Positions 25,762 through 33,527 of a DNA stretch of 36,853 nucleotides are shown piece by piece. Source of the DNA: Anaerolineales bacterium (lineage in GTDB: Bacteria; Chloroflexota; Anaerolineae; Anaerolineales; UBA11858); contig JAGXKM010000012.1 in the NCBI GenBank assembly GCA_018335275.1, positions 1 through 36,853 of the forward strand, in the 5' to 3' direction. Each line of letters opens with the position of its first letter. Position 1 is the first letter of the stretch. The position numbers and the translations under genes were made by a program. Below the pieces are notes generated by a model. That model had not been told where the DNA came from, made no database searches, and saw nothing but the letters and a program-made list of their open reading frames with translations.

Positions 25762-26904
25762 TTAATCTAAATACGTAATCCAAATCGGAATCAGCATGTC
25801 TCGTTCAATCAAATGCCCATGGTTTCCTGATCTCTCCTGTCCTTCAACGCGGTGCATACCGTGATCTGCAAAGATCACCACCAATGTATCGGGAGGCATC
25901 ATGCTCAGGATTCTCCCTACCGCCTGGTCCACCTCGCGGATCTTCTCCCCCTCTAAAGGCGCCCCTGGTCCCACTTCGTGCCCCAGATCATCAATGCCGT
26001 GGAAATGGACCAAGAAGAGGTCCGGCATTCCTCGTTCTAAAACGGAGAGGGCATGGGCCAGAACATTGTCATCCGTCCCCCCATCCCCATCCCGGTCTCC
26101 TGAGAGCTGGAAATCCGCTCCTTTGAGTTGAAAAGCCAGGGCTTCCCCCTCCACGGCCGAGACCCTCAGTCCTGCCTGCCGGGCAACCTCCAACAGGGTT
26201 TCGTGATCCGTTTTTCGGATCCCGCGCTTATCCACGCCGTGGACCGGGGGCTTCGCGCCAGTGAGCAGGGAAGCCGTGGACACTGTGGTGATAGGCGGGT
26301 AGGTGGTAACACCCACCAGGGGTGGGTCCAATTGGGCCAATTCCGGGATCAAGCCCGCCTCCAGGGCTTCTTCGTAACGCAAATACCCAAATCCATCCAA
26401 GAACAAAAGCAGAACCTGGTAAGCGGTCTGGTCGGTGAGAGAGCGGCCCGCAGCGATCTCGGGCGCCGGAATACCCAACGCGCTGGCTGCGCTGGGGGCA
26501 ATATCCGTGATCGAGGCCTCAATTCTTGACACCCAGGGAGATTGTTCAACGGCGATTGCCCTGGGATGGATTACCCGGTCATGTACAACAAGGGTCCCAT
26601 CCTCCTCCAGCCAGGTGCCTCCTGCGGTATCCGCCCAGGCGTAGGTGAGTTCTTCTCCATCCCGATCGGTAATCTGCAGTGTTTCAATCACCTGATAGCC
26701 GTGTCCGTACAATACCTTTTCCAGGGGAAACCCGCGTTCCCCGGCAAAGTCTGCATACGCCTTCCAGGTCCCATGGCTGAGTCGAATCTCTTCTCCCGCA
26801 GGGCCTTCCAGAGAAACGTCCCACTCTGAAGCGCATCCTCCCAGCATCAGGACGGTGATCAGAAATCCCCCGACCACGAAATCGCGAATCCTCTTAGCCA
26901 TCAT
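25762..26904 (-). CDS. Lipoprotein phosphodiesterase/phosphatase of the alkaline-phosphatase superfamily
   Basis: 380 residues with lipobox LGGC (Cys24). Residues 28-130 form an extra N-terminal domain (VSLEGPAGEEIRLSHG...FPLEKVLYGHGYQVIETLQITDRDGEELTYAWAD) that loosely resembles the lipoproteins' domain. The catalytic domain shows FLDGFGYLRYEE (metal Asp170), TTVSTASLLTG (nucleophile Thr), FHGIDDLGHEVGP, FADHGMHR and NHGHL. These are the two-metal site residues of nucleotide pyrophosphatase/phosphodiesterase relatives. It should cleave phosphoester or pyrophosphate bonds outside the membrane. The ATG immediately follows the stop of the cytochrome gene, so translation is coupled. It may release a cofactor for the ECF importer. 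Confidence 0.88.
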   Translation of the reverse strand: MMAKRIRDFVVGGFLITVLMLGGCASEWDVSLEGPAGEEIRLSHGTWKAYADFAGERGFPLEKVLYGHGYQVIETLQITDRDGEELTYAWADTAGGTWLEEDGTLVVHDRVIHPRAIAVEQSPWVSRIEASITDIAPSAASALGIPAPEIAAGRSLTDQTAYQVLLLFLDGFGYLRYEEALEAGLIPELAQLDPPLVGVTTYPPITTVSTASLLTGAKPPVHGVDKRGIRKTDHETLLEVARQAGLRVSAVEGEALAFQLKGADFQLSGDRDGDGGTDDNVLAHALSVLERGMPDLFLVHFHGIDDLGHEVGPGAPLEGEKIREVDQAVGRILSMMPPDTLVVIFADHGMHRVEGQERSGNHGHLIERDMLIPIWITYLD

Positions 26905-27834
26905 TTACTCCGTTTTGATCTCGATAACATGCTCGATCCACTGCGACCGGCCCCGATCCGGAAACACCAACGTGACCCCGGAGGAAAGGGGTGACAATAC
27001 AGCGTTCTCGATGTCCTGAGCCTGAAACTCGTACGTTTCCTCGCTGCGGTCAGTGACGATCACCACTTCATAAGACTTACCTTCCAACAGGTCCGCGAGG
27101 GAGGCGCCCAGGATCCGCGAGGCTGTTTTCGCTTCGCGCACCTTTCCATCTTCCTCGCTGGCGTACATCACTTTGGCCTGCTCCACGGTCACTTCCCGGG
27201 TCGGCCCTAACAGCAAACGGCCTACGGACGTCTCCCGTTCCTGGATGGTCAGAGGACGCTCCCTGCCAACCACGATGATCCTGTTCAGCCCTTTCAACCA
27301 GGTGGAGACATGCAGGTCTTCGGAGGCAAACCGGACGCCGTCCGCGTACGGCATCAGCAGTGCACTCTGATTCAGATCCTCCTTTTGGATGGTGACCAAC
27401 CCCCCATCCCTTGACGTCATGGCCACCCGGTCAAAATCATCCACACCCTGCCGCTCCAATAATTCCAATAAGGGAAGGTGCGTGTTAGGGTGATCCTGAT
27501 AAGGGAGGACGTCATGGACCTCGATATATCCCGGATCAGGGACATCCCCCGTAAAGGCTATCAGGGCGTAGAAAGGAAGTTCCGCGAATTCCACCGCTCC
27601 ATGGTCATCATGGCAGTCCGAACAGCTATGATATGCTTCCGCTTCATGACACTCCGCGCACTCATTCATGGTCACCGCCTCTTCCCAGAGCATGCCTGCT
27701 GAATAGTGAGAGACCAAACCTACAGGCAGCCCATTCCTTCTGCCGGCTAAAAAGCAGCCCACGATGAGGAAAAGTGCACTGAAGAATAACCCGACACCCA
27801 TGATGATTTTTTTCCAGCGTTTTCCGTCGAACAT
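26905..27834 (-). CDS. Membrane-anchored di-heme cytochrome with two sulfite-oxidase-fold-like segments
   Basis: 309 residues from MFDGKRWKKIIMGVG; the start overlaps the EcfT stop in TGATG and has GGGAGGG upstream, so the track's 25 extra codons are rejected. A single membrane anchor spans 10-30. Two heme-c sites follow: CAECH (59-63) and CSDCH (71-75), with extra histidines nearby. Then two domain-like halves: PLLELLERQGVDDFDRVAMTSRDGGLVTIQKEDL...LKGLNRIIVVG and GASLADLLEGKSYEVVIVTDRSEETYEFQAQDIENAVL...WIEHVIEIK. Both match the pattern of the two lipoproteins downstream. It probably faces outside and could pass electrons or sense redox at the importer. Confidence 0.82.
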   Translation of the reverse strand: MFDGKRWKKIIMGVGLFFSALFLIVGCFLAGRRNGLPVGLVSHYSAGMLWEEAVTMNECAECHEAEAYHSCSDCHDDHGAVEFAELPFYALIAFTGDVPDPGYIEVHDVLPYQDHPNTHLPLLELLERQGVDDFDRVAMTSRDGGLVTIQKEDLNQSALLMPYADGVRFASEDLHVSTWLKGLNRIIVVGRERPLTIQERETSVGRLLLGPTREVTVEQAKVMYASEEDGKVREAKTASRILGASLADLLEGKSYEVVIVTDRSEETYEFQAQDIENAVLSPLSSGVTLVFPDRGRSQWIEHVIEIKTE

Positions 27835-28607
27835 CAACCCTCCCAAAATGTAACCATGACAGCACTTATCAATACAAAGACCAATCCTCCCGCAGCAACC
27901 CAATCCCACCGGGTCATCTCCCGCTTCCGGTAATATGTACGGGTGGGGTACCTACCGAAGCAGCGCCCCTCCATGGAAACGGAAAGGGCATCCACTTTGC
28001 TCATCGCTGAAACCAGCATAGGCAGCAAGAGTGTTCGCAAGTATTGAAGCAAACCGCGCAGGTTTTTGCGGTCATAAGTCGATCCGCGGACCAACTGAGC
28101 TCGATACACGGTCAAAGTTTCCTGCTCAAAAAGGGGAATTAAACGCAGGGCAGTCACCAGCGTGAAACCAAATCGGTAAGGCAGGCCAGCGCGCATCAAG
28201 GCATAAGCCAGTTCATTGGGAGACGTAGTAAGCACAAACAGATAACTCAAAAAGATCACTGCCAAAAAGCGGGAGGCCAGGTAGAGCCCCCGCTCGAGAC
28301 CATCTTGCGTTACCGCCACAGGACCGAGCTGCCCCAATACCGGGCCGCTGTCCACGAACAGGACCTGCAGCAGAGCGATCATCAGCGCCGAAATCCCCAG
28401 CACCTTCACACCGCGCAGTTCCCTGAATTTCAACCCCGCACTGGGAAACACAGCTAGCAGCAGCACTGTAAAGGAGGCATTGAGATATGGGTCCTGGAAC
28501 AAAAACACCAATACCGTCAGCGCCACCAGCCAGGCAAACTTCACCAGAGGATGATATCTGTGCAGAAAAGACCGTCCCGCCTGGTAAGCGATTTTCCGCT
28601 TCACCAC
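27834..28607 (-). CDS. ECF transporter transmembrane component (EcfT / YkoC-like)
   Basis: 257 residues with several hydrophobic segments (WLVALTVLVFLF, VLGISALMIALLQVLFV, FLAVIFLSYLFVLTT, DWVAAGGLVFVLISAVMV). The cytoplasmic coupling helices carry the two characteristic Arg-Gly turns: LVRGSTYDRKN and SVSMEGRCFG. EcfT bridges the S component to the two ATPase domains. The first codon in the track is GTG, overlapping the ATPase gene by seven bases; a second GTG three bases later has better spacing to GGAGGT. It is the third gene of the importer block, in order S-A-T, as in ykoEDC. Confidence 0.92.
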   Translation of the reverse strand: MVKRKIAYQAGRSFLHRYHPLVKFAWLVALTVLVFLFQDPYLNASFTVLLLAVFPSAGLKFRELRGVKVLGISALMIALLQVLFVDSGPVLGQLGPVAVTQDGLERGLYLASRFLAVIFLSYLFVLTTSPNELAYALMRAGLPYRFGFTLVTALRLIPLFEQETLTVYRAQLVRGSTYDRKNLRGLLQYLRTLLLPMLVSAMSKVDALSVSMEGRCFGRYPTRTYYRKREMTRWDWVAAGGLVFVLISAVMVTFWEG

Positions 28608-30061
28608 CCACCTCCAGGGAGATATGCATCCATGCCGATCCGGGCCAAGTCCTGCATAGCCTCCCGCAGCGGAGCGTCGACGACCAACTTTCCTCCCGCT
28701 AAAAAGAAGATCCGGGACACCACCTCGGGGTAATAAGCGGGATTGTGGTTGACCATGATCACGCTGCCTCCATTCTCCACAAATTCGCTTAACAAGGTCA
28801 ACAAAAACTCCGCGTTCTCACGATCCTGTCCGATGAAAATTTCGTCCAAAAGCAGCACGTCCGGCTTGTAGGACAGGACAGAGATCAAGTTCAAACGGCG
28901 TTTTTCCCCATAGCTTAACCGGTAAGGGTGTTCCTTCACGCGGTCTCCCAGGCCGGCCCGTTCCAAAAGGGACCGGGTAAATCCCGTAAATTCTGACTCC
29001 TCAAGTTTAAAATTCCGGGCTCCAAATACCGCCTCGTCCCAAACCGTGGAGGCGAATAACTGGTGGTCAGGATTCTGAAATACCAGTCCCACATTCTTCC
29101 CCAGCGTGGAGCTGGGAACTTGATCCACATTTTCACCCAAGACCCACACATCACCCGCGCTCTTTTCCACCAACCCCAACAAACTCAACAACAGCGTGCT
29201 CTTTCCGGATCCGTTATCCCCCATTAAGCTGACCCATTCCCCGGGCTCCAGGCGGAAGGAAATCTCCTTCAATACCGACTGGTTCTGATACCCCAAACGA
29301 AGGCGCTTGACCTCGAGGAGAGGGTGTTCAGTGCTCCCTTTAAAGGCGGGTTTTTTTACTTTAATCTCAGGGGCTGGATAAGTCTTTCGATCCGGTTCCA
29401 AAATACATCCCATCCCCATCTCAATGATCCGGGGCTTCACCCGGCTCAAAAAGTCCAATTTATGCTCAATGACCAGCACCGTGAGACCGGTCTCCCGCTG
29501 CAGATTTAAAATTACGTCAAAGATCTCCTCCGTGGAAGGAGGATCCAGGTTGGAGGTGGGTTCATCAAAGAGGATCACCTCCGGTTGGGAGGCCAGAATG
29601 GAGGCCAGGGCCACCTTTTGTTTTTCCCCTCCCGAGAGCGTTCCCAGGTCCCGACCCCGCAGGTGTTCTATGCCTGTCATCTCCAGCGACCAGGTCAGCA
29701 GACTGTCAATCTTCTCCCGGGTATATTTTCGATTTTCCAATCCAAATACGATCTCATCCTCCACTCTCAAGGTGCAAAATTGTGATTCCGGATTTTGCTG
29801 GACAAGTCCCACGACATCCGCGATCTGGTAGATGGATTTTTCCTGCACATCCATCCCTGCCACCGCCACCGTCCCCTCCACCTCCCCGTCAAACTGGGAA
29901 AACAGGACCCCGGCGACAGCCAGAGCCAGGGTGGACTTGCCGCAGCCGGATGGACCGGTGAGCAGGGTGAATTCCCCGGATGCAATTTCCAGATTGATGC
30001 TCTGGAGCGCGAAATCCTCTCTTCCTCTGTACCTGTAGCTGAAATCTTTCAGGCGGATCAT
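28601..30061 (-). CDS. ECF transporter double ATPase (YkoD-like)
   Basis: 486 residues with two ABC domains in one chain. Domain 1: Walker A GPSGCGKST, signature LSGGEKQKVALAS, Walker B VILFDEPTSNLD, switch His in VIEHKL. Domain 2: GDNGSGKST, LSYGEKRRLNLIS with Tyr for Gly in the signature, VLLLDEIFIGQD, MVNHNP. YkoD of the thiamine/HMP importer has the same fused design and length. It powers uptake through the membrane complex. Its ATG overlaps the S-component stop (ATGA), so the two are translationally coupled. Confidence 0.96.
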   Translation of the reverse strand: MIRLKDFSYRYRGREDFALQSINLEIASGEFTLLTGPSGCGKSTLALAVAGVLFSQFDGEVEGTVAVAGMDVQEKSIYQIADVVGLVQQNPESQFCTLRVEDEIVFGLENRKYTREKIDSLLTWSLEMTGIEHLRGRDLGTLSGGEKQKVALASILASQPEVILFDEPTSNLDPPSTEEIFDVILNLQRETGLTVLVIEHKLDFLSRVKPRIIEMGMGCILEPDRKTYPAPEIKVKKPAFKGSTEHPLLEVKRLRLGYQNQSVLKEISFRLEPGEWVSLMGDNGSGKSTLLLSLLGLVEKSAGDVWVLGENVDQVPSSTLGKNVGLVFQNPDHQLFASTVWDEAVFGARNFKLEESEFTGFTRSLLERAGLGDRVKEHPYRLSYGEKRRLNLISVLSYKPDVLLLDEIFIGQDRENAEFLLTLLSEFVENGGSVIMVNHNPAYYPEVVSRIFFLAGGKLVVDAPLREAMQDLARIGMDAYLPGGGW

Positions 30062-31425
30062 CGGAGTTTGATAACCCCCACATCCAACAGGTACACCTCT
30101 CCATTCATGTGCCCTACAGCATAAGAGACAGCGCCCTCTTCAAGGACAACGAAGACCCGGATCCCCTCATCCGCTGCAATATCATCGACCGGCAGGGTGA
30201 CACCCCCATCCTCCACACCCACCAGTACTACCTCTTCAAAGGAATTTTCTTCCAAATGGGAAGAGAAAAGGGATTTCAAAGGTACCCCCTGATACTTGTT
30301 AGAACCATAACCCAGATCCAGTTGTGTGCTGTCCATCTCCTGGATCCAATCCCCGGGTTGAAATACCCGCGAATCCTTCCCTTCCACCTCCAAGACCAGA
30401 GGTGCAGATTCAACCAGCGTGATTTCCACCACCCCGTTCACCCAGGCCTTCTTCGTGGACGGTCCCACCATGTTGTAAACCAGATTCTTTCCACTTCCCT
30501 GGGTTTGTAATAGCAATCCCGGGTTTTCCTCTAACTCGGTTTGGGTGATAAAAAACTCATAGCCATCCGATGCCTGAAGCAGCACGAGGTCAAAACCGGG
30601 TTCCGGTCCGGCTTTTTGGAGGATCTCCTGCAGGAGAAAGCCCCGGTAGGACATGGACACATCTCCCTGGGAGACCTCCACAGTCTTTTCTTCAAGGTCG
30701 GTTTGTGCGGCGTTGAATTCGTAAGGGGTGGAAACGGCACCATTAACCGCCACTTCACCGGACCCTGATCGGGCGACCTTTAGATATCCGAAAAGGCTCA
30801 GCGCTAAGAGGAGGCTTCCCACAAAGAATACCCGCAGCAACCGCGGCCGCATCGGCTGCGGTTCCTGGTCCTTGACCACGCCGGATTCTCGCAAGGTATT
30901 AATCAGAGCATAGCCCAGTAAGCCCGCAAATATCACCCCGGAAAGGAAAGCCACCAAAGCGATCAAGCCGATCACACTGTAGGCCAGGACATCCGCGGGA
31001 ACCGCGGCAAAAAGTTGAAATACAAAGACATTGGAGGCGGAGGCAATTCCTCCAGCGACAGCGTAAGCCAGCCAATGGTGCCGCTTACGGAAAGCCAGGA
31101 GGCCCAGATCGACCAAGATCCCGGCGGCGATATCCACGAGCACCACCAATAGTCCATGGGTGTTCCCGGAGAAAAGTTCAACCGCCCCTTTCAGGACCCC
31201 GGTGATGGTTCCAGCGCCTTGCTTCTTGGTAAGCCCCGCGGCGAGGATCAACCACAGGACATGAAATCCCGCCGCCCACTGGGTTGTCCCCGCAAACCCC
31301 AGGATGGATTGGAAGAAATCCCCGATGAAGTTGATGTACGTGCTGGCAATCCCCCCCAGAGCAGCCAGGGCCGCCATCATCAATAAATCACGCGTGGAAT
31401 AATAATAAAGATCTCGGCTCATCAT
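30058..31425 (-). CDS. ECF S component (YkoE-like) fused to two sulfite-oxidase-fold-like domains
   Basis: About 455 residues; the track's GTG at 31434 is less likely than the ATG at 31425, which follows CGGGGTG at good spacing. Numbers here are from the track start. Residues 15-182 hold about six membrane segments; GLTKKQGAGTITGVLKGAVELFSG and the following VDIAAGILVDLGLLAFRKRHH resemble YkoE-type substrate-binding subunits. A seventh segment at 199-220 leads to two outside domains: 228-341 (VAVNGAVSTPYEF...YRGFLLQEILQKAG...LQASDGYEFFITQTEL...WVNGVVEITLV) and 347-457 (YQGVPLKSLFSSHLEENSFEEVVLVGVEDGGVTL...). Normal S components lack these. YkoE homologues take up thiamine precursors, but no TPP riboswitch precedes this gene, so the ligand is open. 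Confidence 0.86.
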   Translation of the reverse strand: MMSRDLYYYSTRDLLMMAALAALGGIASTYINFIGDFFQSILGFAGTTQWAAGFHVLWLILAAGLTKKQGAGTITGVLKGAVELFSGNTHGLLVVLVDIAAGILVDLGLLAFRKRHHWLAYAVAGGIASASNVFVFQLFAAVPADVLAYSVIGLIALVAFLSGVIFAGLLGYALINTLRESGVVKDQEPQPMRPRLLRVFFVGSLLLALSLFGYLKVARSGSGEVAVNGAVSTPYEFNAAQTDLEEKTVEVSQGDVSMSYRGFLLQEILQKAGPEPGFDLVLLQASDGYEFFITQTELEENPGLLLQTQGSGKNLVYNMVGPSTKKAWVNGVVEITLVESAPLVLEVEGKDSRVFQPGDWIQEMDSTQLDLGYGSNKYQGVPLKSLFSSHLEENSFEEVVLVGVEDGGVTLPVDDIAADEGIRVFVVLEEGAVSYAVGHMNGEVYLLDVGVIKLR

Positions 31426-31473
31426 GTAGGGCACCCCGAATCATTCTCTCACTCAAAAGTATTTAATCAGAAA

Positions 31474-31492
31474 CTATTTAGTTTGTAAATAG
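31474..31492. promoter_or_regulatory. Palindromic operator candidate of the ECF operon
   Basis: CTATTTA-GTTTG-TAAATAG is a perfect 7-bp inverted repeat. It begins two bases downstream of the -10 box of the minus-strand promoter and should cover the transcription start. The PadR gene next door is the natural candidate to bind it. Confidence 0.6.
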
Positions 31493-31493
31493 G

Positions 31494-31521
31494 TATATAA
31501 AAAAACACATCTCAATCCCAA
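31494..31521 (-). promoter_or_regulatory. Sigma-70-like promoter of the ECF operon
   Basis: On the minus strand TTGGGA (31516-31521), a 16-base T-rich spacer, then TATATA (31494-31499). It lies in the 123-base gap between the PadR stop and the S-component ATG. Confidence 0.55.
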
Positions 31522-31548
31522 TTCCCGTCATGTCCCCTGTAAAGTCCG

Positions 31549-32088
31549 TCAGGCAAACCTTTCCAGATAAGTGTCCAGCCAGGCATTGATAAAGGACGCC
31601 TGGCGAATGCGAAACTCATACACCTCCTTGAGAAAAGGGTCCGATTCCCCCTCTTGATCCTCAGCCCACTCCTGGATCATGTCCTGGAACACCTTCTGCT
31701 GAGCGTGGATCAAATCCTCTACCCGGGGGAGGTCCAGGAGATTGAAAAACCGCAGTTTGGCGATCAGTTCCACGCGCACAGCGCGCATGGAGGGGACAGG
31801 TGATCTGACCCAGGACAGGAACTCTTGACGCCCCTGATCGGTGAGGTGATATACCTTGCGGTCGGGCCGGTTTTCCTGCGGCTCCAATTCGGAACCCAAA
31901 AGGCCTGCTTCTTCCAGTCGGGAAAGGGTGACATAGAGTTTCGTCTGGCCCGCTTTCCAGATCATCTGGAAGTCCTCTTCCAGCGTTTGATCGAGCTGGT
32001 ATCCATGGTCAGGGCCTTTCATCAGCAGCCCCAGCGCCAGGTAGCGCAGCGGGTAGGTTCCAAAACCGGGGCTTTTTTTTGCACTCAT
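31549..32088 (-). CDS. PadR-family transcriptional regulator
   Basis: 179 residues. The winged helix is clear: YPLRYLALGLLMKGPDHGYQLDQTLEEDF, QTKLYVTLSRLEEAGLLGSELEPQENRPDRKVYHLTDQGRQEFLSWV. The C-terminal helical domain (about 100-179) serves dimerisation, as in the longer PadR-s1 relatives. It is usually a ligand-responsive repressor. It is immediately upstream of the ECF operon on the same strand and may control it through the palindrome at 31474. The 250-base gap upstream of it (32089-32338) shows no gene. Confidence 0.93.
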   Translation of the reverse strand: MSAKKSPGFGTYPLRYLALGLLMKGPDHGYQLDQTLEEDFQMIWKAGQTKLYVTLSRLEEAGLLGSELEPQENRPDRKVYHLTDQGRQEFLSWVRSPVPSMRAVRVELIAKLRFFNLLDLPRVEDLIHAQQKVFQDMIQEWAEDQEGESDPFLKEVYEFRIRQASFINAWLDTYLERFA

Positions 32089-32338
32089 ACGTCTTTCCCT
32101 TTTCTCTTCAGCCGCACCAGGTCAACCACCTTTCATTATATCCCAGCTCCAGGGAGCGGAACCCTGGCGCGCCTCATCCACTTTTAGCAATCTCGATCAG
32201 AGAACAGTACGATCACGACCCCAGGATATCCCTCCCACACACCCCGTAACCATTTGAAATGGAGAGAAGTTCACATCTTTGAACGATGTCTGAGATTTCA
32301 TCCAACCCGCTCCCGGGGATGCGCCCTAAAGCCTTTGA

Positions 32339-32902
32339 CTACCCTTCCGAAGGGCCAACCATCTCCCGCAATTCCTTAAAGGCCGTGGCTGGTTCTTTGG
32401 ATTGAAGGAAGGAAAGGATCTCCGCTGCCCCTTCTTCCGGGCTGAGTGAGGAGGTATCCAATTCCAGATCGTAAATGGCTTGAGCGTGAACCTCCTCAAA
32501 TTGTTTCCGCGCCATGCCTTCTTTCCGGTTACCACGGTTCCGCTCGCGTCTCTCAAGTTCCTCCACAGGGCAATGAATGCCGACGAAGATCACTTCCAGG
32601 CCTTCAAACAAAGACAGGACACTCTCCACCCAGGGCGGGTCAGATTCCAGTACATCATCCATGATCACCAGGTTCCCGGCACGGGCCACGGCCGCCCCTG
32701 CAGCATGAAAGCCCCGGATGATCCGTGGCCACGTCCTGCGGACGATATCCTCCCGCTCCCACAACCCATCCTGGTACGCTGCCAGATACTCATCAATACA
32801 GAGATGAAAACAGGGTTCCTCCATGACCGCCTGCAAGGCGCGGGCGATGGAACTTTTGCCGGCACTGGAGGCGCCGTTGAGAAAGATGATTTTTCCGTCC
32901 AT
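32339..32902 (-). CDS. P-loop kinase, chloramphenicol-phosphotransferase-like
   Basis: 187 residues from MDGKIIFLNGASSAGKSSIARAL, with a GGAG site close upstream; the track's ATG at 32950 adds 16 residues without a ribosome site. GASSAGKSS is the Walker A loop, LCIDEYLA is the catalytic Asp region, LVIMDDVLESDPPW follows, and HCPVEELERRERNRGNRKEGMA is the Arg-rich lid. This is the CPT/AAA_33 small-molecule kinase pattern. The natural substrate is unknown; drug resistance should not be assumed. It is encoded divergently from the peroxiredoxin gene. Confidence 0.85.
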   Translation of the reverse strand: MDGKIIFLNGASSAGKSSIARALQAVMEEPCFHLCIDEYLAAYQDGLWEREDIVRRTWPRIIRGFHAAGAAVARAGNLVIMDDVLESDPPWVESVLSLFEGLEVIFVGIHCPVEELERRERNRGNRKEGMARKQFEEVHAQAIYDLELDTSSLSPEEGAAEILSFLQSKEPATAFKELREMVGPSEG

Positions 32903-32949
32903 CAACTCCGGACTCCTATCCTGATGCTTGCCTCTATACCCTTTCTTCA

Positions 32950-33084
32950 TTATTTTCCAAAATCCCCGTTACCCATTGAGCTGCTCTTTCTAATTCCCCT
33001 TCCAGAAGGGGACCCTCCATTCCACTGACATAAAATCCTTCCGAGAACCACAATCATTGTACCCAGAAAAGCAGCGATCCACAT
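32950..33084 (-). CDS. Possible 44-residue membrane peptide before the kinase
   Basis: MWIAAFLGTMIVVLGRILCQWNGGSPSGRG... has one hydrophobic helix and a basic tail, and its TAA overlaps the track ATG of the kinase (TAATG). There is no good ribosome site. It may be a remnant or a coupled leader; low confidence. Confidence 0.22.
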   Translation of the reverse strand: MWIAAFLGTMIVVLGRILCQWNGGSPSGRGIRKSSSMGNGDFGK

Positions 33085-33527
33085 AAAATGGGCATTCCAT
33101 GTCGTAGAATCATTGTCGATATCAAGTAACCCATATGTAAGTCAACCCTGCATGGGGTTAAGTACGGAAACGATCAGGCGAGTTGTTATCAATAATCAAG
33201 GGCTTTTACTACGAAATACTGATTCTTACCTCAGTAAAAATCGGGGACTTGGAAAACGAAACTTTTTCGATACGTTTTTCCATTGAAAGACACAAAAAGG
33301 GGAAAGCATGGATTAGGGAAACATCTTTTCAGAAGCCAGCTCCAGACCACTATCCCACATGACCCGGGAAGGCCAGGGCTGTCGGGGGTGATTGACCTAT
33401 AATCTATTCTAAGATTTGTAATACTCGTATTAATTCCTCACCACCTAAGAACAAACAGTCCACCTTTAAGGTATAGTATAGAAAGCGATAAAGACAGATA
33501 ACAATAAAAAGCAAATGGAGATAGTCA
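33085..33527. promoter_or_regulatory. Upstream region of the Prx-Grx gene
   Basis: No gene seen in 440 bases. TATAGT at 33472-33477 is the likely -10 box, with a weak -35. A palindrome TAATAC-TC-GTATTA (33419-33432) lies about 40 bases upstream of it and could bind a redox regulator. GGAG six to nine bases before the ATG at 33528 is the ribosome site. Confidence 0.4.

Noticed and set aside
31426-31548. TPP riboswitch before the YkoE-like gene
   Set aside because: I looked for the conserved CTGAGA and ACCTGATC-type segments and saw none; only a promoter and palindrome are present.
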